Shown: piece by piece, positions 38,140-49,567 of the stretch
Numbering within the stretch: position 1 is the stretch's first letter
Layout: every line of letters starts with the position of its first letter
NCBI RefSeq assembly: GCF_000764305.2
Contig: NW_025947267.1
Span: forward strand, 150,636 to 214,635
Source: Hyalella azteca
Taxonomy: Eukaryota; Arthropoda; Malacostraca; Amphipoda; Hyalellidae
Reading direction: 5' to 3'
DNA: 64,000 bases
Notes under the pieces: model-generated
The model's database searches: none
What the model saw: only the letters and a program-made list of their open reading frames with translations
Told to the model about the DNA's origin: nothing
Translations under genes and position numbers: made by a program

Positions 38140-38461
38140 CTGCCCGAATATGACATTGTCAGTGAAAACGGTACGAATGCAGTCATAACAAATGAGCAAA
38201 TAAAACAAAAGCTACAACTTTGCAAATAAATCAATGTTCAATATATTTTTAATCATCAATGAAGTTCATCAATGCATTCCTAGTATATTTAACGATGTAT
38301 TCTAAATACTTCACTCCAATTAATGTTACGGTGTAAGGGGTCGCAATCAAACATATCACTATAATATCAGTTAGCCTGCACACAAGTAAATTAAGCAACC
38401 CATAAGTGTTAGACAATATTATTATCGGTATAATTATTGTTCAGGAACATATTTAACTCAC

Positions 38462-38594
38462 TCCTGTCATAGACGTTGGTGGGGACGTGTATGGACGACA
38501 GCGACGTGTTGATGAGGAGGTCGTCGAAGTGTTTACTGCTGGAAAGCTCCACGACCATGCCGCCCTCCACCAGCTTACCCGCCTTGTCGCGCTC
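38462..38594 (-). CDS. CACNA2D3: alpha2delta exon 5
   Basis: 133 nt, 44 codons plus one base. It carries ERDKAGKLVEGG, then NTSLSSIHVPTNVYDR, which is the closest match to the alpha2delta-3 type in this window. Acceptor tttccag, donor A|gtgagtt. The NTS sequon is a likely glycosylation site. Confidence 0.94.
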
Positions 38595-38674
38595 CTGGAA
38601 AATATTACTCAGTCAACGCGTGTAGATTATTTATTTTTATTATTTCTTCTCAAGCTGTTTGTTTGAGAAGAAAT

Positions 38675-38815
38675 ATTGTACAGCTTACCCTGCACTTGTA
38701 CAGCTTACCTTGTACTTGTACAGCTTACCTTGTACTTGTACAGCTTACCACTTGTACAGCTTACCTTGTACTTGTACAGCTTACCTTGTACTTGTACAGC
38801 TTACCTTGTATAAGT
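38675..38815. repeat. Minisatellite cttgtacagcttaccttgta
   Basis: 18-bp units upstream of exon 5, each carrying a cttacc motif that reads as a ggtaag donor on the minus strand. Confidence 0.9.
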
Positions 38816-39741
38816 AGGGTAGTGTATAAAGCTCAACCTGATAGTCTTGCCAAAAAAAAAGGATTTTACAGATTACAAATAAAATATAATATAATAAACT
38901 AAATCATATCTCTTGTCTCATCCGTGGGGCGAGCCTCTCGGTGTAAGAAGCTTTGGTGAATGCAAGCCTACTACTCGATTGATGTTCGAATTCTTGAATG
39001 AAACAATGGAAATAAAATGTTTTTCATATTTCAAGAAATTTCCCGATGTGAGCAATAAAAAGTTTCTGAAATTTGAGGTAGTTAACTTTCAGTCGTCCAA
39101 TAGCATAAATTATTATTATATCTTCGTTACTTACAGTGGACATCAGAAGTCATCATTACAATTTTTAATTTGAAACTCTTGTCTCTACCAGTGTTTTAAT
39201 TTTGCTATCCTTGCTTTTAAATCTTAATTCTACATATATACGGTCCAAATAAATCTGTGTACCTTCACTTTCACTTGTTTATTAGCCTGAGCTTGTACAT
39301 GTGAGCAATGAAATAATATTAATCGTTATAGGTAATTTGGTCAACAAGTGCCGATTCAGCATTTTATATGTTTTGATTTCTATTTTGAATTATTACTTTC
39401 GTATAATTTGCGTTATTTTAGTAACTTCCATTGCAAACATGTTCCAGTGTGCGATTCCTTTGTCCCTAAAGTCGTTAGTGCGATTATGACGCTTAGCATT
39501 CGCACAAGGAAATAATAAATAAAAATACTGAATGATAATCTGGGAATCATCTTATGAGTGGGTGTTCTCTTCGAGCGACTTTCATCTTTGAAAATTAATT
39601 GCTTTAAGAACTATGTGCTTAAGAAATGTAGGTCCTTCCACAACATTTTCCTCATGCAAAATTGCCATAAATTGATGTAAACTATTTCTATCAAATTTCA
39701 AAAATAGTGGCTGAACTTGCTATTATGTCTACTATACGTAC

Positions 39742-39873
39742 TTTAAAATCCTTGGGGTAATATTTGTTCATCTTCTTTGCATTGGCGTAGACGAGATCAG
39801 CGTTGTTTCCTCGGTCCTCTTCCTGCTTCGAGGCCCAGTCCTTATATGACTCTTCCGCCACGTTCATGATGCG
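39742..39873 (-). CDS. CACNA2D3: alpha2delta exon 4 (VWA_N)
   Basis: 132 nt, 44 codons, phase 0/0, from RIMNVAEESYKDW to YYPKDFK. Acceptor tgtttacag, donor gtacgta. The acceptor and the first ~25 exonic bases are repeated three more times upstream in the intron with a 58-59 bp period, so several near-identical acceptors precede the real one. Only the copy at 39873 continues into the rest of the exon. Confidence 0.93.
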
Positions 39874-40090
39874 CTGTAAACAACACGACCAATTAATATA
39901 TACGACCACTCCTCCGCCACGTTCATGATGCGCTGTAAACAACACGACCAATTAATATATACGACCACTCCTCCACCACGTTCATGATGCGCTGTAAACA
40001 ACACTACAATTAATATATACGACCACTCCTCCGCCACGTTCATGATGCGCTGTAAACAACACGTATAATTAATATATACGACCACTCTTC
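39853..40090 (-). repeat. 59-bp minisatellite containing the exon 4 acceptor (4 copies)
   Basis: cgttcatgatgcgctgtaaa recurs at 39861, 39920, 39979 and 40037. On the minus strand each unit is tttacag plus CGCATCATGAACGTGG. Offsets of 59, 118 and 176 are not multiples of three. Confidence 0.95.
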
Positions 40091-40118
40091 AATTTTAACT
40101 TCTAATTATTCACCACCC

Positions 40119-40199
40119 ACCGAAGAGATCGTCGTATGTGCCGTGGAAGGATGCGTACCTCACGTTAAACGACGAGATCATTTCCCGCAGCTCCGTTAC
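40119..40199 (-). CDS. Possible extra exon with GTYDD motif
   Basis: Open minus-strand stretch TELREMISSFNVRYASFHGT then YDDLFG, ending G|gtgggtgg, between alpha2delta exons 3 and 4. It is GC-richer than its surroundings. Phase 1 in and out would not fit between two phase-0 exons, so it is not a simple part of that transcript. The motif resembles the segment at 9376-9430. Low support. Confidence 0.25.
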
Positions 40200-40209
40200 T
40201 ACCCAAACT

Positions 40210-40300
40210 ATATCTCTTTAAAATCTAGATTTCAGAAAAGATCTAGAAATCTAGATCTATTTTAGATCTTAGATCTATTAAAATCTAGATCTCTCTCTAG
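40210..40300. repeat. agatct/tctaga low-complexity cluster
   Basis: Interleaved tctaga and agatct palindromes. Confidence 0.8.
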
Positions 40301-40415
40301 GTTTCAAATGCCCTTCACAGCCTGTGGGTAGCTCGTAATATATTAATAATATACACATAAGAAAAATGTAATTATTAGAGGGATAAATATTCACAGTGCT
40401 CACTATCTTACTCAC

Positions 40416-40526
40416 CTTAACAGCCTGCAGCTTGTGTCCCATCATGTTACTCATGTCCTGGCTCATCTCCTTCACCAGTTGGGCTCCATCTATTTTCGTC
40501 ACCGAAGGATTATTCGCGTTGAACCT
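40416..40526 (-). CDS. CACNA2D3: alpha2delta exon 3 (VWA_N)
   Basis: 111 nt, 37 codons, phase 0/0, beginning RFNANNPSV and ending GHKLQAVK. Acceptor cttacag and donor gtgagtaag. It corresponds to the helical VWA_N segment that precedes the conserved RI(V/M)..AE motif. Confidence 0.93.
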
Positions 40527-41134
40527 CTGTAAGACATCAAGAAAAATGTCCAAGACTGCAATAAACGATTTTAACTGCTACCAGAATTTATAATCCACGA
40601 CATAGTTCTTCCTCGAGAGAATTCCCTAAAAATGAATTTTTCTCTGTTCTAAAATTTCTTGTCTTCAATGACAGCAAATTTGTTTGCAGAGTTGCGCTTG
40701 TTGTTCAAAATGCACAAAGTTTGGCAGAAATCACAGCGAAATCGAATATAGTGTTCACAATGACGTGAACCAAGAATAGTTTCAATTGCTCATCCGAAGT
40801 ATTTCGAGGCGTTGCTTGCTTAAATAAAAAATCCATCGCCTGGGGCCAGGTTCTTCTATGCAGTTCGCAATGGTTCTCCGAGCAAGTTTTCCATCACTAC
40901 TGCATTACGCAGCTAATCACACTGCAATGATGCTTGCAAGCAGCCTGCACGGGCGTAAGATGCGCAGCGTTATGGAGATAATTCGCGCTATGTTCGTCTC
41001 ATTACGCGTCATGAGCGCAAGATGTCGTTGTCGGCCGCTGTCGAGCACCGTGCGCCGTAAAGGCTTCCTTTATGGACCCTTAGCGCTGCCACGCAGCCTG
41101 CGTCGTGCGTCCTACGATGTGCATGTGTTTGGTG

Positions 41135-41515
41135 TGGAGTATTGGCGTCGTGTTGGGTGAGTGTTAGGGGGGAGTATTGTGGAGTATTGGTGTCGTGTAA
41201 GTTGAGTGTTAGGGAGGAGTATTGTGGAGTGTTGGTGTCGTGTAGGTTGAGTGTTAGGGGTGAGTATTGTGGAGTATTGGTGTCTTGTTGGGTGAGTGTT
41301 AGGGGTGAGTATTGTGGAGTATTGGTGTCGTGTAGGTTGAGTGTTAGGGGAGAGTATTGTGGAGTATTGGCGTCGTGTAGGTTGAGTGTTAGGGGTGAGT
41401 ATTGTGGAGTATTGGTGTCGTGTAGGCTGAGTGTTAGGGGTGAGTATTGTGGAGTATTGGCGTCGTGTAGGTTGAGTGTTAGGAGTGAGTATTGTGGAGT
41501 ATTGGCGTGATATTG
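41135..41515. repeat. 45-bp minisatellite, open on both strands
   Basis: Unit gagtattgtggagtattggt plus gtcgtgtaggttgagtgttagggg. The 45-bp length keeps 15-residue repeats open on each strand (EYCGVLVSCRLSVRG; TPQYSPLTLNLHDTN). No splice or start context supports expression. Confidence 0.93.
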
Positions 41516-41849
41516 ATCGTGCGATGCGGACATGAGTTGCGGATAATTAGGACGGTGCAGATTGAATGTTGTACATGAATATTTTATAAACGAGTATTGA
41601 GCGGTGAACTGCCTTGCGAAGTGTTTAATCGGTTTGGACGTGTATCGCCATGTGTAGATGTGTAGATAAATCCTGTATATTGGAGACGTGATTCGTTGTT
41701 TCATAAAATTCAGCTAAAATATGAGTTTACCCTTCAGTGGTGCGCGTAAAAAAACGACCACCTTCCAGTCTTTTTCTGGTTGGTTTTGGTAAAGTATTTA
41801 ATATGTATGGATTAACACTGTAAAGTCAATGAAAAAAGTATCTTTTTGA

Positions 41850-42215
41850 ACGACACTAAACGCCCACGCGTTCTCATTCACTGAGACTACATTAAACGCC
41901 CACGCGTTCTCATCCACTAAGACGACACTAAACGCCCACGCGTTCTCATCCACTAAGACGATACTAAACGCTCACGCGTTTTCATCATTTGAAGCGACAC
42001 TAAACGCCCACGCGTTCTCTTCCATTGAAGCGAAACTAAACGCCCACGCGTTCTCATCCATTGAAGCGACACTAAACGCCCACGCGTTCTCATCCATTGA
42101 AGCGACACTAAACGCCCTCGCGTTCTCATCCATTGAAGCGATACTAAACGCCCTCGCGTTCTCATCCATTTGAACGATGCTAAACGCCCTCGCGTTCTCA
42201 TCCATTGCATGGACA
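41850..42215. repeat. 36-bp minisatellite, open on the minus strand
   Basis: Unit actaaacgcccacgcgttct plus catccattgaagcgac, ten copies, with an acgcgt core. It keeps a 12-residue repeat (MDENARAFSVAS) open. Confidence 0.93.
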
Positions 42216-42289
42216 CTAAACTCAAAATTCGTCTGCAATTCAGCGATCGCAGACCATAGCAGCTGCCTTCTAATAGCACAGCTTCGGTC

Positions 42290-42390
42290 TGAGAGAGCTT
42301 GTACTCTTTCCAGCAGCCTGCTCTCTTTTCCAGCCGCCTATACTCTCTTTTCCAGCCGCCTGCTCTCTTTCCCATCAACCTGCTCTCTCA
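42290..42390. repeat. ~24-bp repeat (ctgctctcttttccagccgc)
   Basis: About four copies of ctctcttttccagccgcct. Confidence 0.85.
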
Positions 42391-42559
42391 CGATGAGCGG
42401 CTGCTCTCTTCCACCCAAGTTCTTGAGACATGACTTAAGAGCCGCTGTGTCTGACGTGTTAAGCTCGGCCGTAGCTATCATACGTAACCGAGTGAAGCTA
42501 AAGCTGTTAACTTACATCACCCGAGTTACGAGGTATAAACACAACCTTAAATCACAAAC

Positions 42560-44340
42560 GATAACATAACTCAATGGGAAAACTGGGTTTTGTTAGCAAG
42601 ATAGAACAATATTGCTGATTACTTAAGACATGGAAAAATTAAAAATTGTTGCCTAGTTAAATAATTGTCACAGATTATGTAATATTTACTAAATATTATT
42701 TCCGCTAACAAGGATAATATTCAAATTTGCAAGCAAATATCAAATTCGACAGCATCATGCATCACTCGCACCCAGCGACAGCCCTTATATGTATCGCTGC
42801 AACAAAAAGAGCAGCAACATCACGTATCATTCATATCCAACAACAGCAACATCAATCATGACACGAACGCCACAGCATCATATATATTTTGATGCAGTGC
42901 AGAAAGTTTAGCAAATTCTGTAAATATTAGAGTTCAGAATTAAACATGTCCACCGTGAACAATCCTGAGGTTGTTGTTTGATGGATCTGTTAGCAGCAAA
43001 GATAATTTATTGGTAATTGGTTTGTAATAACCAATTCTAGAAGATTCAAGCAGATAAACACTTCATCGTCCTTGAAAAAAAATTGATCGACGTTGGCCTA
43101 AATTGCTAAATTTTTCGACGACTTCAAAGCTAAACTCCTATCTCAAAATACGGATTGAAAAGTGATCGCCTTCATCACATGGAAGCGGAGGATATGGCTT
43201 TAAGTCGTCCCGCCCTGGATTCAACTGGAAGCCATCAATGGTCATATATGACCGCTATTTAATGGTCAAATATAACCACTAATGGCTATGGTCGCATCAA
43301 TCTGTGAATGCGAAATTATTTTCTGCTAATGAAGGCCAGTGGCAGTCACTCTGATATGTGCCTCCATGTGCATCATATTTCGCACAGTCCAAAGTACGTA
43401 TGCATACCGGGACTGTAGCACGATCATTTCGAAGAATACTAACGAAGTGTTATTCAAACAATGTATGAAAAATGTTTTTATATAGATATATAATATTAAG
43501 GTTTAACTAGTTTGTCACGTTTTATGCTATAAAAATTAATAATCATAATGATACTATTTTGTCTGGGTCAAACCTGCCATCGGTATAGTCAGCGATTTTC
43601 ACTTGAAAATTATATCGTTTCTATAGCTTTTTTATTCATCGGCAAGATAAAACTTCAAGGATTTTATCATTACGCAACGAATAATAAAATGCGCCAAGTT
43701 AATGCTTACGCGTAAAGAATTACAAATAACGATGACGCTTTTAATTAAACCCTTCATCTTCTGATTATTCTGTGGTGTTGTTACGTAGATACAGATGACG
43801 CTAGTTCCGTTTTTTTGATGACAGCGGAAACGTCCGACGTTTTTGACCCTGCAGCAATGGTCGTTCATCAAATCATACAAACAGCGGTATTGCTTTTTGC
43901 TTTAAATTAGTCATTATAAAATTATTCATTATAGGAATGACCTCGTGTTGGTATTCATTTTGAATTTAATTAAACGATAATCATTCCTTGACTCAATCTG
44001 ACATCTGTTATTTGGCCAGAAGTAAAATTTCAGTACAAATTTCTGTTAAAATATTCAATATTCTGCAATCCCTCTTTTTCCTTATCGTTCAAGTTGTTCC
44101 GAGGAACATGATTGTTACAAACGCCATAATGAATTGTAATTTTTCATTTATTGTAGTGAACTTATATGGTGCTAATACCAGACATATTTTGTATTGATGA
44201 ATACTTTTGGCATAAAGCTTCATAAACGCGAACATTGTTCTCAATTAAAATGTAGGTGATGGTTACTAAGCATGTCAAAAAAAGCCTCATTTGAAATCAC
44301 CCTAAAAAAATTGAGCCTCGGGCCATTCAAAAGTGATCCG
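42560..44340. other. Intron 2 of alpha2delta, AT-rich, nothing recognised
   Basis: Contains short imperfect repeats (acagcaacatca near 42.8 kb; tggtcatatatgaccgctat near 43.25 kb) but no gene. Confidence 0.5.
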
Positions 44341-44344
44341 TTCT

Positions 44345-45120
44345 TGGGGGCCACTTCCACGTCGCTTGTGGGGTCATGACGAGGATCCTTTAAGATGAGG
44401 ATCCTTGCCGAGTCATGACGAGGATCCTTTAAGACGAGGATCCTTTAAGATGAGGATCCTTGCCGGGTCATGACGAGGATCCTTTAAGACGAGGATCCTT
44501 TAAGATGAGGGGACTTGCCGAGTCATGACGAGGATCCTACAAGACGAGGATCCTTTAAGACGAGGATCCTTTAAGATGAGGATTCTTGCCGGGTCATGAC
44601 GAGAATCCTTTAAGACGAGGATCCTTGCGGGGTCATGACGAGGATCCTTTAAGACGAGGATCCTTTAAGATGAGGATCCTTGCCGGGTCATGACGAGGAT
44701 CCTTAAAGACGAGGATCCTTTATGACGAGGATCTTTTAAGACGAGGATCCTTTAAGACGAGGATCCTTTAAGACAAGGATCTTTGCCGGGTCATGACGAG
44801 GATCCTTTAAGACGAGGATCCTTTAAGATGAGGATTCTTGCCGGGTCATGACGAGGATTCTTTAAGACGAGGATCCTTCAAGACGAGGATCCTTGCGGGG
44901 TCATGACGAGGATCCTTTAAGACGAGGATCCTTTAAGATGAGGGGACTTGCCGAGTCATGACGAGGATCCTACAAGACGAGGATCCTACAAGACGAGGAT
45001 CCTTTAAGACGAGGATCCTTGCGGGGTCATGACGAGGATCCTTTAAGACGAGGATCCTTTAAGACGAGGATCCTTTATGACGAGGATCCCTGCGGGGTCA
45101 GGACGAGGATCCTTTAAGAT
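44345..45120. repeat. Higher-order satellite of 16-bp BamHI-site units
   Basis: Basic unit gacgaggatcctttaa (16 bp). Two to four units alternate with a gggtcatgac spacer, giving a ~55-bp higher-order unit (longer in places) repeated across ~775 bp. Confidence 0.95.
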
Positions 45121-45294
45121 TGACCACAAAAGAGGGGCATGGCGGCGCCAGCTGTGCAGCTCCATCTGTCATTCCACGCACCAAATCTGCTATGAATTAT
45201 TCAGAGCAGTTCGCGTGGTGGCCGTGTCATTAGTAGGCGAGGGTTTCCTATATAGGTGCTGCGACCAGTACGTAGGTATGGATACGTTGCGTTC

Positions 45295-45412
45295 CGACGT
45301 CTTGAATGACACTGATGTTGCGTTCCGACGTCTAATGTTGCGTTCCGACGGCTGTTGCGTTCCGACGTCTTAAATTGAAAGATGTTGCGTTCCGACGTCT
45401 TGAATAACACTG
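45295..45412. repeat. Minisatellite gttgcgttccgacgtct
   Basis: Five copies with variable spacers (tgaatgacactgat-like). Confidence 0.88.
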
Positions 45413-45814
45413 TCATCATTAAATGGGTTTTGGAGTTATTTAGATTGCATTAAACATTATTGTTTCAGGTTGCTGAAAATATCCATCCATATGCGACATA
45501 TTACTTTTCTCAGTGCTGGTCTAATGTTCTCTTGTGCAGCTCACATAGCCTCACGTAAATTAATTGAATCCGGACTAATAGTACACTTGTCTTTTCCATG
45601 CATCAGACGCGTTCACAGGGATTCCTCCAGTCTTACGAAGCCTAATTAGTTATGACGAAAAGTTTGGACCCGCAATGGAACTCGTTTATTGTTGATAAGT
45701 CGACAAATTCAAAATCCCAACTTCAAATTTCGGCTCACGCTGACCAGATATTGTATTTTTTTAATTGCCGACCAAATAATAACTGCTTCTCGGGATAATT
45801 TCTCGTCAGCTCCT

Positions 45815-46309
45815 GATGCCGGAGTTAACACAACGTGGCACCGTATCTCCGTAGAGTTAATACTCTCTATGTTGATTTAACGGGTAATTAAAAAAAAAAC
45901 ACTCAGGAACATGAGTGGTGGCAAATTGAGTGAATGCACTTGCAAATGTATTAGATCATAACTCGTAATTTGTATTGAATGAGTCATCTTGTGAGATATC
46001 CGTATTGTTTGGTTACCATGTACATACCATGTACATTGCTTGGATACCATGTATATACATGTAGTTATTATTCGTTTTTTTTTTGAAAACGAATAATAAG
46101 TGCATGATTGATTCCAAACAATACGGATATCTCACAAGATGACTCATTCAATACAAATTACGAGTTATGATCTAATACATTTGCAAGTGCATTCACTCAA
46201 TTTGCCACTACTCATGTTCCTGAGTGTTTTTTTTAATTACCCGTTAAATCAACATAGAGAGTATTAACTCTACGGAGATACGGTGCCACGTTGTGTTAAC
46301 TCCGGCATC
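45815..46309. repeat. Near-perfect inverted repeat, ~198-bp arms, 100-bp loop
   Basis: Left arm 45815-46012 and right arm 46113-46309 differ by about one substitution and an A-run length. The loop holds a smaller palindrome (cttattattcg/cgaataataag) and ACCATGTACAT repeats. No terminal features of a known transposon seen. Confidence 0.9.
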
Positions 46310-46766
46310 CTGAGCATCGGCTAACGAAGAACAACAACTCCAAAACGAAGCTCAAGTAGCACATCGATGACTATTTTTTAACTTGAGCTTTTTATTTACG
46401 CACGAAATTTTTCGTGTTTCACATTCTTTGTATTATCAAGTGCTCTTTGTGCATTGCTGTGTGATCTGTTGTATTAAGAACGCACGCGAAGCAACATACT
46501 CATGGCATTTCAATATTCTTGTTCATGATACATGAAATCTCATCCATTCACATGATTAGTATTTCTTTAAGATGACTTAACTGCTCATATTAAATAAAAG
46601 ATAAGCAATAGTAAATTTAAATTTCAGATATTCAAGATGTACAACCACGGACATCGCAGAAGCTGAGAACCAATAGTGAAAATCATACAAAAAGAAAAAA
46701 AAATCCTAACCACGGCGACCGAAAATTGATATGAAAATAAACTGCTCAAGCACACAGACAACTTAC

Positions 46767-46848
46767 CTGGTGAATGACTGAAAATTTAGTCACGGTGTCC
46801 ACTAGCGTCGACAGATGGTTGCCCATTGCCGTCGCCCAGGTTTTAATT
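46767..46848 (-). CDS. CACNA2D3: alpha2delta exon 2 (start of VWA_N region)
   Basis: 82 nt: one base completing the codon from exon 1, then 27 codons beginning IKTWATAMGN and ending FSVIHQ. Acceptor ttttgcag and donor gtaagttg. IK.W is the conserved opening of the mature alpha2 chain. It ends in phase 0, matching exon 3. Confidence 0.93.
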
Positions 46849-49100
46849 CTGCAAAATAAATGTCTTAGATTAGAATTGTGGACCTTGCTTATGCATTAAT
46901 GAAGGAAAAGTATTGCATGCTAATATTTATTTAACTCACACGTGGGTCGTGCAAGTCATTCTGTCAATAATACTCGTCAGAGTAAGAAAAAAGAAACCAT
47001 CATTTCAATATAACGACATTGTCAAGTCAATAACCGTGATTCAGAATTCGTTGCATCAAATATTTTACCACATTCTCCGTAACACAAATTCTCGAATTTC
47101 GAGTTGAGCTCCAAGTTGAATTTCGTGTTGAATAATTGATGGTGTGTGTATTCCATATTTATCATGAGTGTATTTTTATTTTCTGTAGTAAACTGAATTA
47201 ATTTATGCCTGCATCACTCGATGATTTATTCTGTTTGTAGTATATTATTAATACAAAAGAGCACGAGTATGAAATTTTATTTATGAACTAATACTGGTCT
47301 TCATTTATTGCACTCTTCTCTTGAAGCCACAAACATATTTTCATCTGCGCGGCTCAGAACGCCAAGGCACTGTGGGAAACTCGTCTAATTTTCTCAAACA
47401 ATGAATATATTAAAAAAAATGCCACCATTAGATGATATCATAGTGTCGGTTAATAGGAAGTTTTTGATATTGCAAGTTACTTGATGTCATACATCGTATA
47501 TGATATCGTCCGATGAGTGGTAATAATGGCTTCTGATACCTAGAAGTGCTCCAAATTATTATTTATTTTCTGAAGATAAAACACCATTCATGTTTTTATT
47601 CAGACTAAAATTACAAGAAAAATCTCTTCCATTTTCCCTAACGAATTAGAAAACGTTGTCTCGGAAGTATAAGAGATTAGTACTTCGATAACAATTCAAG
47701 TATTCAAGTAAAATTCAGTAACGTAAATGGAAACATTTCTAATTCTCCTTTTTTAATTTCAGTTATTAATCATTGCAATCTCAATCATGGGAGCTAACAT
47801 TGCGGGTTTAACAATAATCGTGAATGTTTCCGACAAAATATCAAAATTCGGGCGAAGTACCGTGTTACAGAACAATGTTCGCGCGCTCGCCTAGAATTAA
47901 TCGAGAATGTGCCCCGGCAGCAGAGTGTTTGTGGGGAAGATTTGCATTTAGTTCAGCGGTCACAACAGCAAATGTCCCGAGCCGATGTTATGGAAGTTAA
48001 TTAGTAATTAGAGTCACCGATGAGCCACTGATGAGGTGCAATGAGGGCCCTCGGCATGCATGTCCAGTGCAGGTAAATTGATGCTCGAGTTTTTTTTATC
48101 CTCATACCTTTTTTATACTTTTGCAATGTGTTGTTAATGGTAAATTGAAATTCGAGTAGTTGCATTTTTTTCTCCTGATTCATTTTTTTATACTCTTGCA
48201 ACATGTCGTTAATGCTAAAATTCATCAACATGCAACGCTTAAATGTAGAGCCTACATAATAATGTATATACTGAACATTAAAGGCGTGTTTCATTCACGG
48301 GTCAATGTACAGCGCCAGCAGCGGTGGTGCGTTACGATGTTGTGGGTTTTCCCGTGCGGCGAATCTGGGATTTGTTTTTGTTTTAATTTCTTAAATTCCT
48401 CCAAAAATTGGGCCAGTCATAAATTTTCTTCTTTTTGAATATAATTTCTACTGGCGAACACCTCTTAATTTCGATATACAGTACTAACTAAACATCCACG
48501 ACTAAAGCGACATCTTGCAGCTGTCATACCCAATATCGTAATAAACAACCAAGGTTGCCAGACTGTCTTTTTTCCGGACAAATTCCGCGACTTAGTTTTT
48601 TTTTCAATTGCGTTGGCCGGTTGAAATATATGATAGGGGTAGTTTCTAATTAAATTTTAAAACCTGCAAAAAAAAAAGAAATAGAATTTTTACACCGGAA
48701 CCTACTAATATACTAGTATTGTTGGGGATTATTCAATAAATGAGCATTCTAACCCCAAACACTTGGCCAATGATCGCAATTAAAGGATGAAGAAAAACTG
48801 ATGAATTAAGAAATATAATAATAAATGAACGATAAATACAAGAAAACAAAACTATGAAAACTATAAACCGTGTGTCTAGCAAGCTTTCACATTCAACTCG
48901 TAAGAACGTCCTAAGTTCGGAGCCGAGCTGAAAAAACACAAATAAATACAAATTAAGGACTTGAATTAACGGAACTCTAACAAATGAATATAACACAAAT
49001 AAAAACTAATATAAATAATAATATTAAATATAACCAAATAATCCACCACTATGTCAACACGAAGATCAACACGATAAATAATGCAAGTACTAACCTCTGT
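46849..49100. other. Intron 1 of alpha2delta, left part; nothing coding recognised
   Basis: AT-rich. The small GC-rich patch at 48300-48380 gives no supported exon. Confidence 0.5.
48090..48235. repeat. ~75-bp imperfect duplication
   Basis: Two diverged copies of ttttatacttttgcaatgtg and gttgttaatggtaaattgaa. Confidence 0.7.
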
Positions 49101-49103
49101 GGN

Positions 49104-49240
49104 TTCAAAAAAAGTTAAGAGATCGTAAGTTCATCAGCCAATCATTGACGGCCTTTCAAGCAAAATCCACCAATCATAGACAAGAAAATAGAGCGTAAGT
49201 ACTTAGGTACACTTCGCGAGTTTTGAAAGTATGGCCCCAG
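49104..49240 (+). mobile_element. MITE copy B (TTCAAAAAAAGTTAAGAGATC family)
   Basis: Same sequence as the copy at 32237-32388. The left terminal inverted repeat is cut by the single N at 49103; the right end reads ttttgaaagtatggccccag. It faces copy C in opposite orientation. Confidence 0.8.
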
Positions 49241-49345
49241 GTCTAGATAATCCACGTGAACTGGCTTTTTGTAACGTCCGTCGATCTTGACACGCTTTAG
49301 CACGAGGCCGTCTGTAATTAGGGCATTCACGGAGGAATTGTGTTC
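49241..49345 (-). other. Open fragment sandwiched between two inverted MITE copies
   Basis: 105 bp, open on the minus strand (EHNSSVNALITDGLVLKRVK, then IDGRYKKPVHVDYLD), with coding-like composition. It lies between inverted MITE copies and may be the continuation of the host retroelement interrupted at 49495. Family not recognised. Confidence 0.35.
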
Positions 49346-49495
49346 CTGGGGCCATACTTCCAAAACTCGCTAAGTGAACGTAAGTACTTATACTCTATTT
49401 TCTTGTCTATGATTGGTGGATTTTGCTTGAAAGGCCGTCAATGATTGGCTGATGAACTTACAATCTCTTAACTTTTTTTTGAAAGTATAGGCCCT
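49346..49495 (-). mobile_element. MITE copy C, inverted relative to copy B
   Basis: Full-length reverse copy from ctggggccatacttcc to gaaagtataggccc. It separates the zinc-knuckle fragment from the 49241-49345 fragment, so it inserted after those sequences. Confidence 0.8.
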
Positions 49496-49498
49496 GAA

Positions 49499-49567
49499 CC
49501 ACAAGTGAAGCACTGTTTTAACAGAACCCGACACTTGCGACTCTCATGACCGGCGCGTTGACAGAAT
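49499..49567 (-). pseudogene. Zinc-knuckle (CCHC) fragment of a retroelement-like protein
   Basis: In another frame just downstream of the transposase remnant: CEFCQRAGHESRKC (C-x2-C-x4-H-x4-C), then CFTCGSG beginning a second knuckle. Typical of gag-like proteins. It is cut off by a MITE copy at 49346-49495. Too short to classify further. Confidence 0.5.

Noticed and set aside
41009..41704. 231-residue minus-strand frame
   Set aside because: Most of it is the 45-bp minisatellite, which is open on both strands.
44345..45120. Possible CRISPR array
   Set aside because: Units are contiguous and spacers are themselves repeated; the context is a eukaryotic intron.
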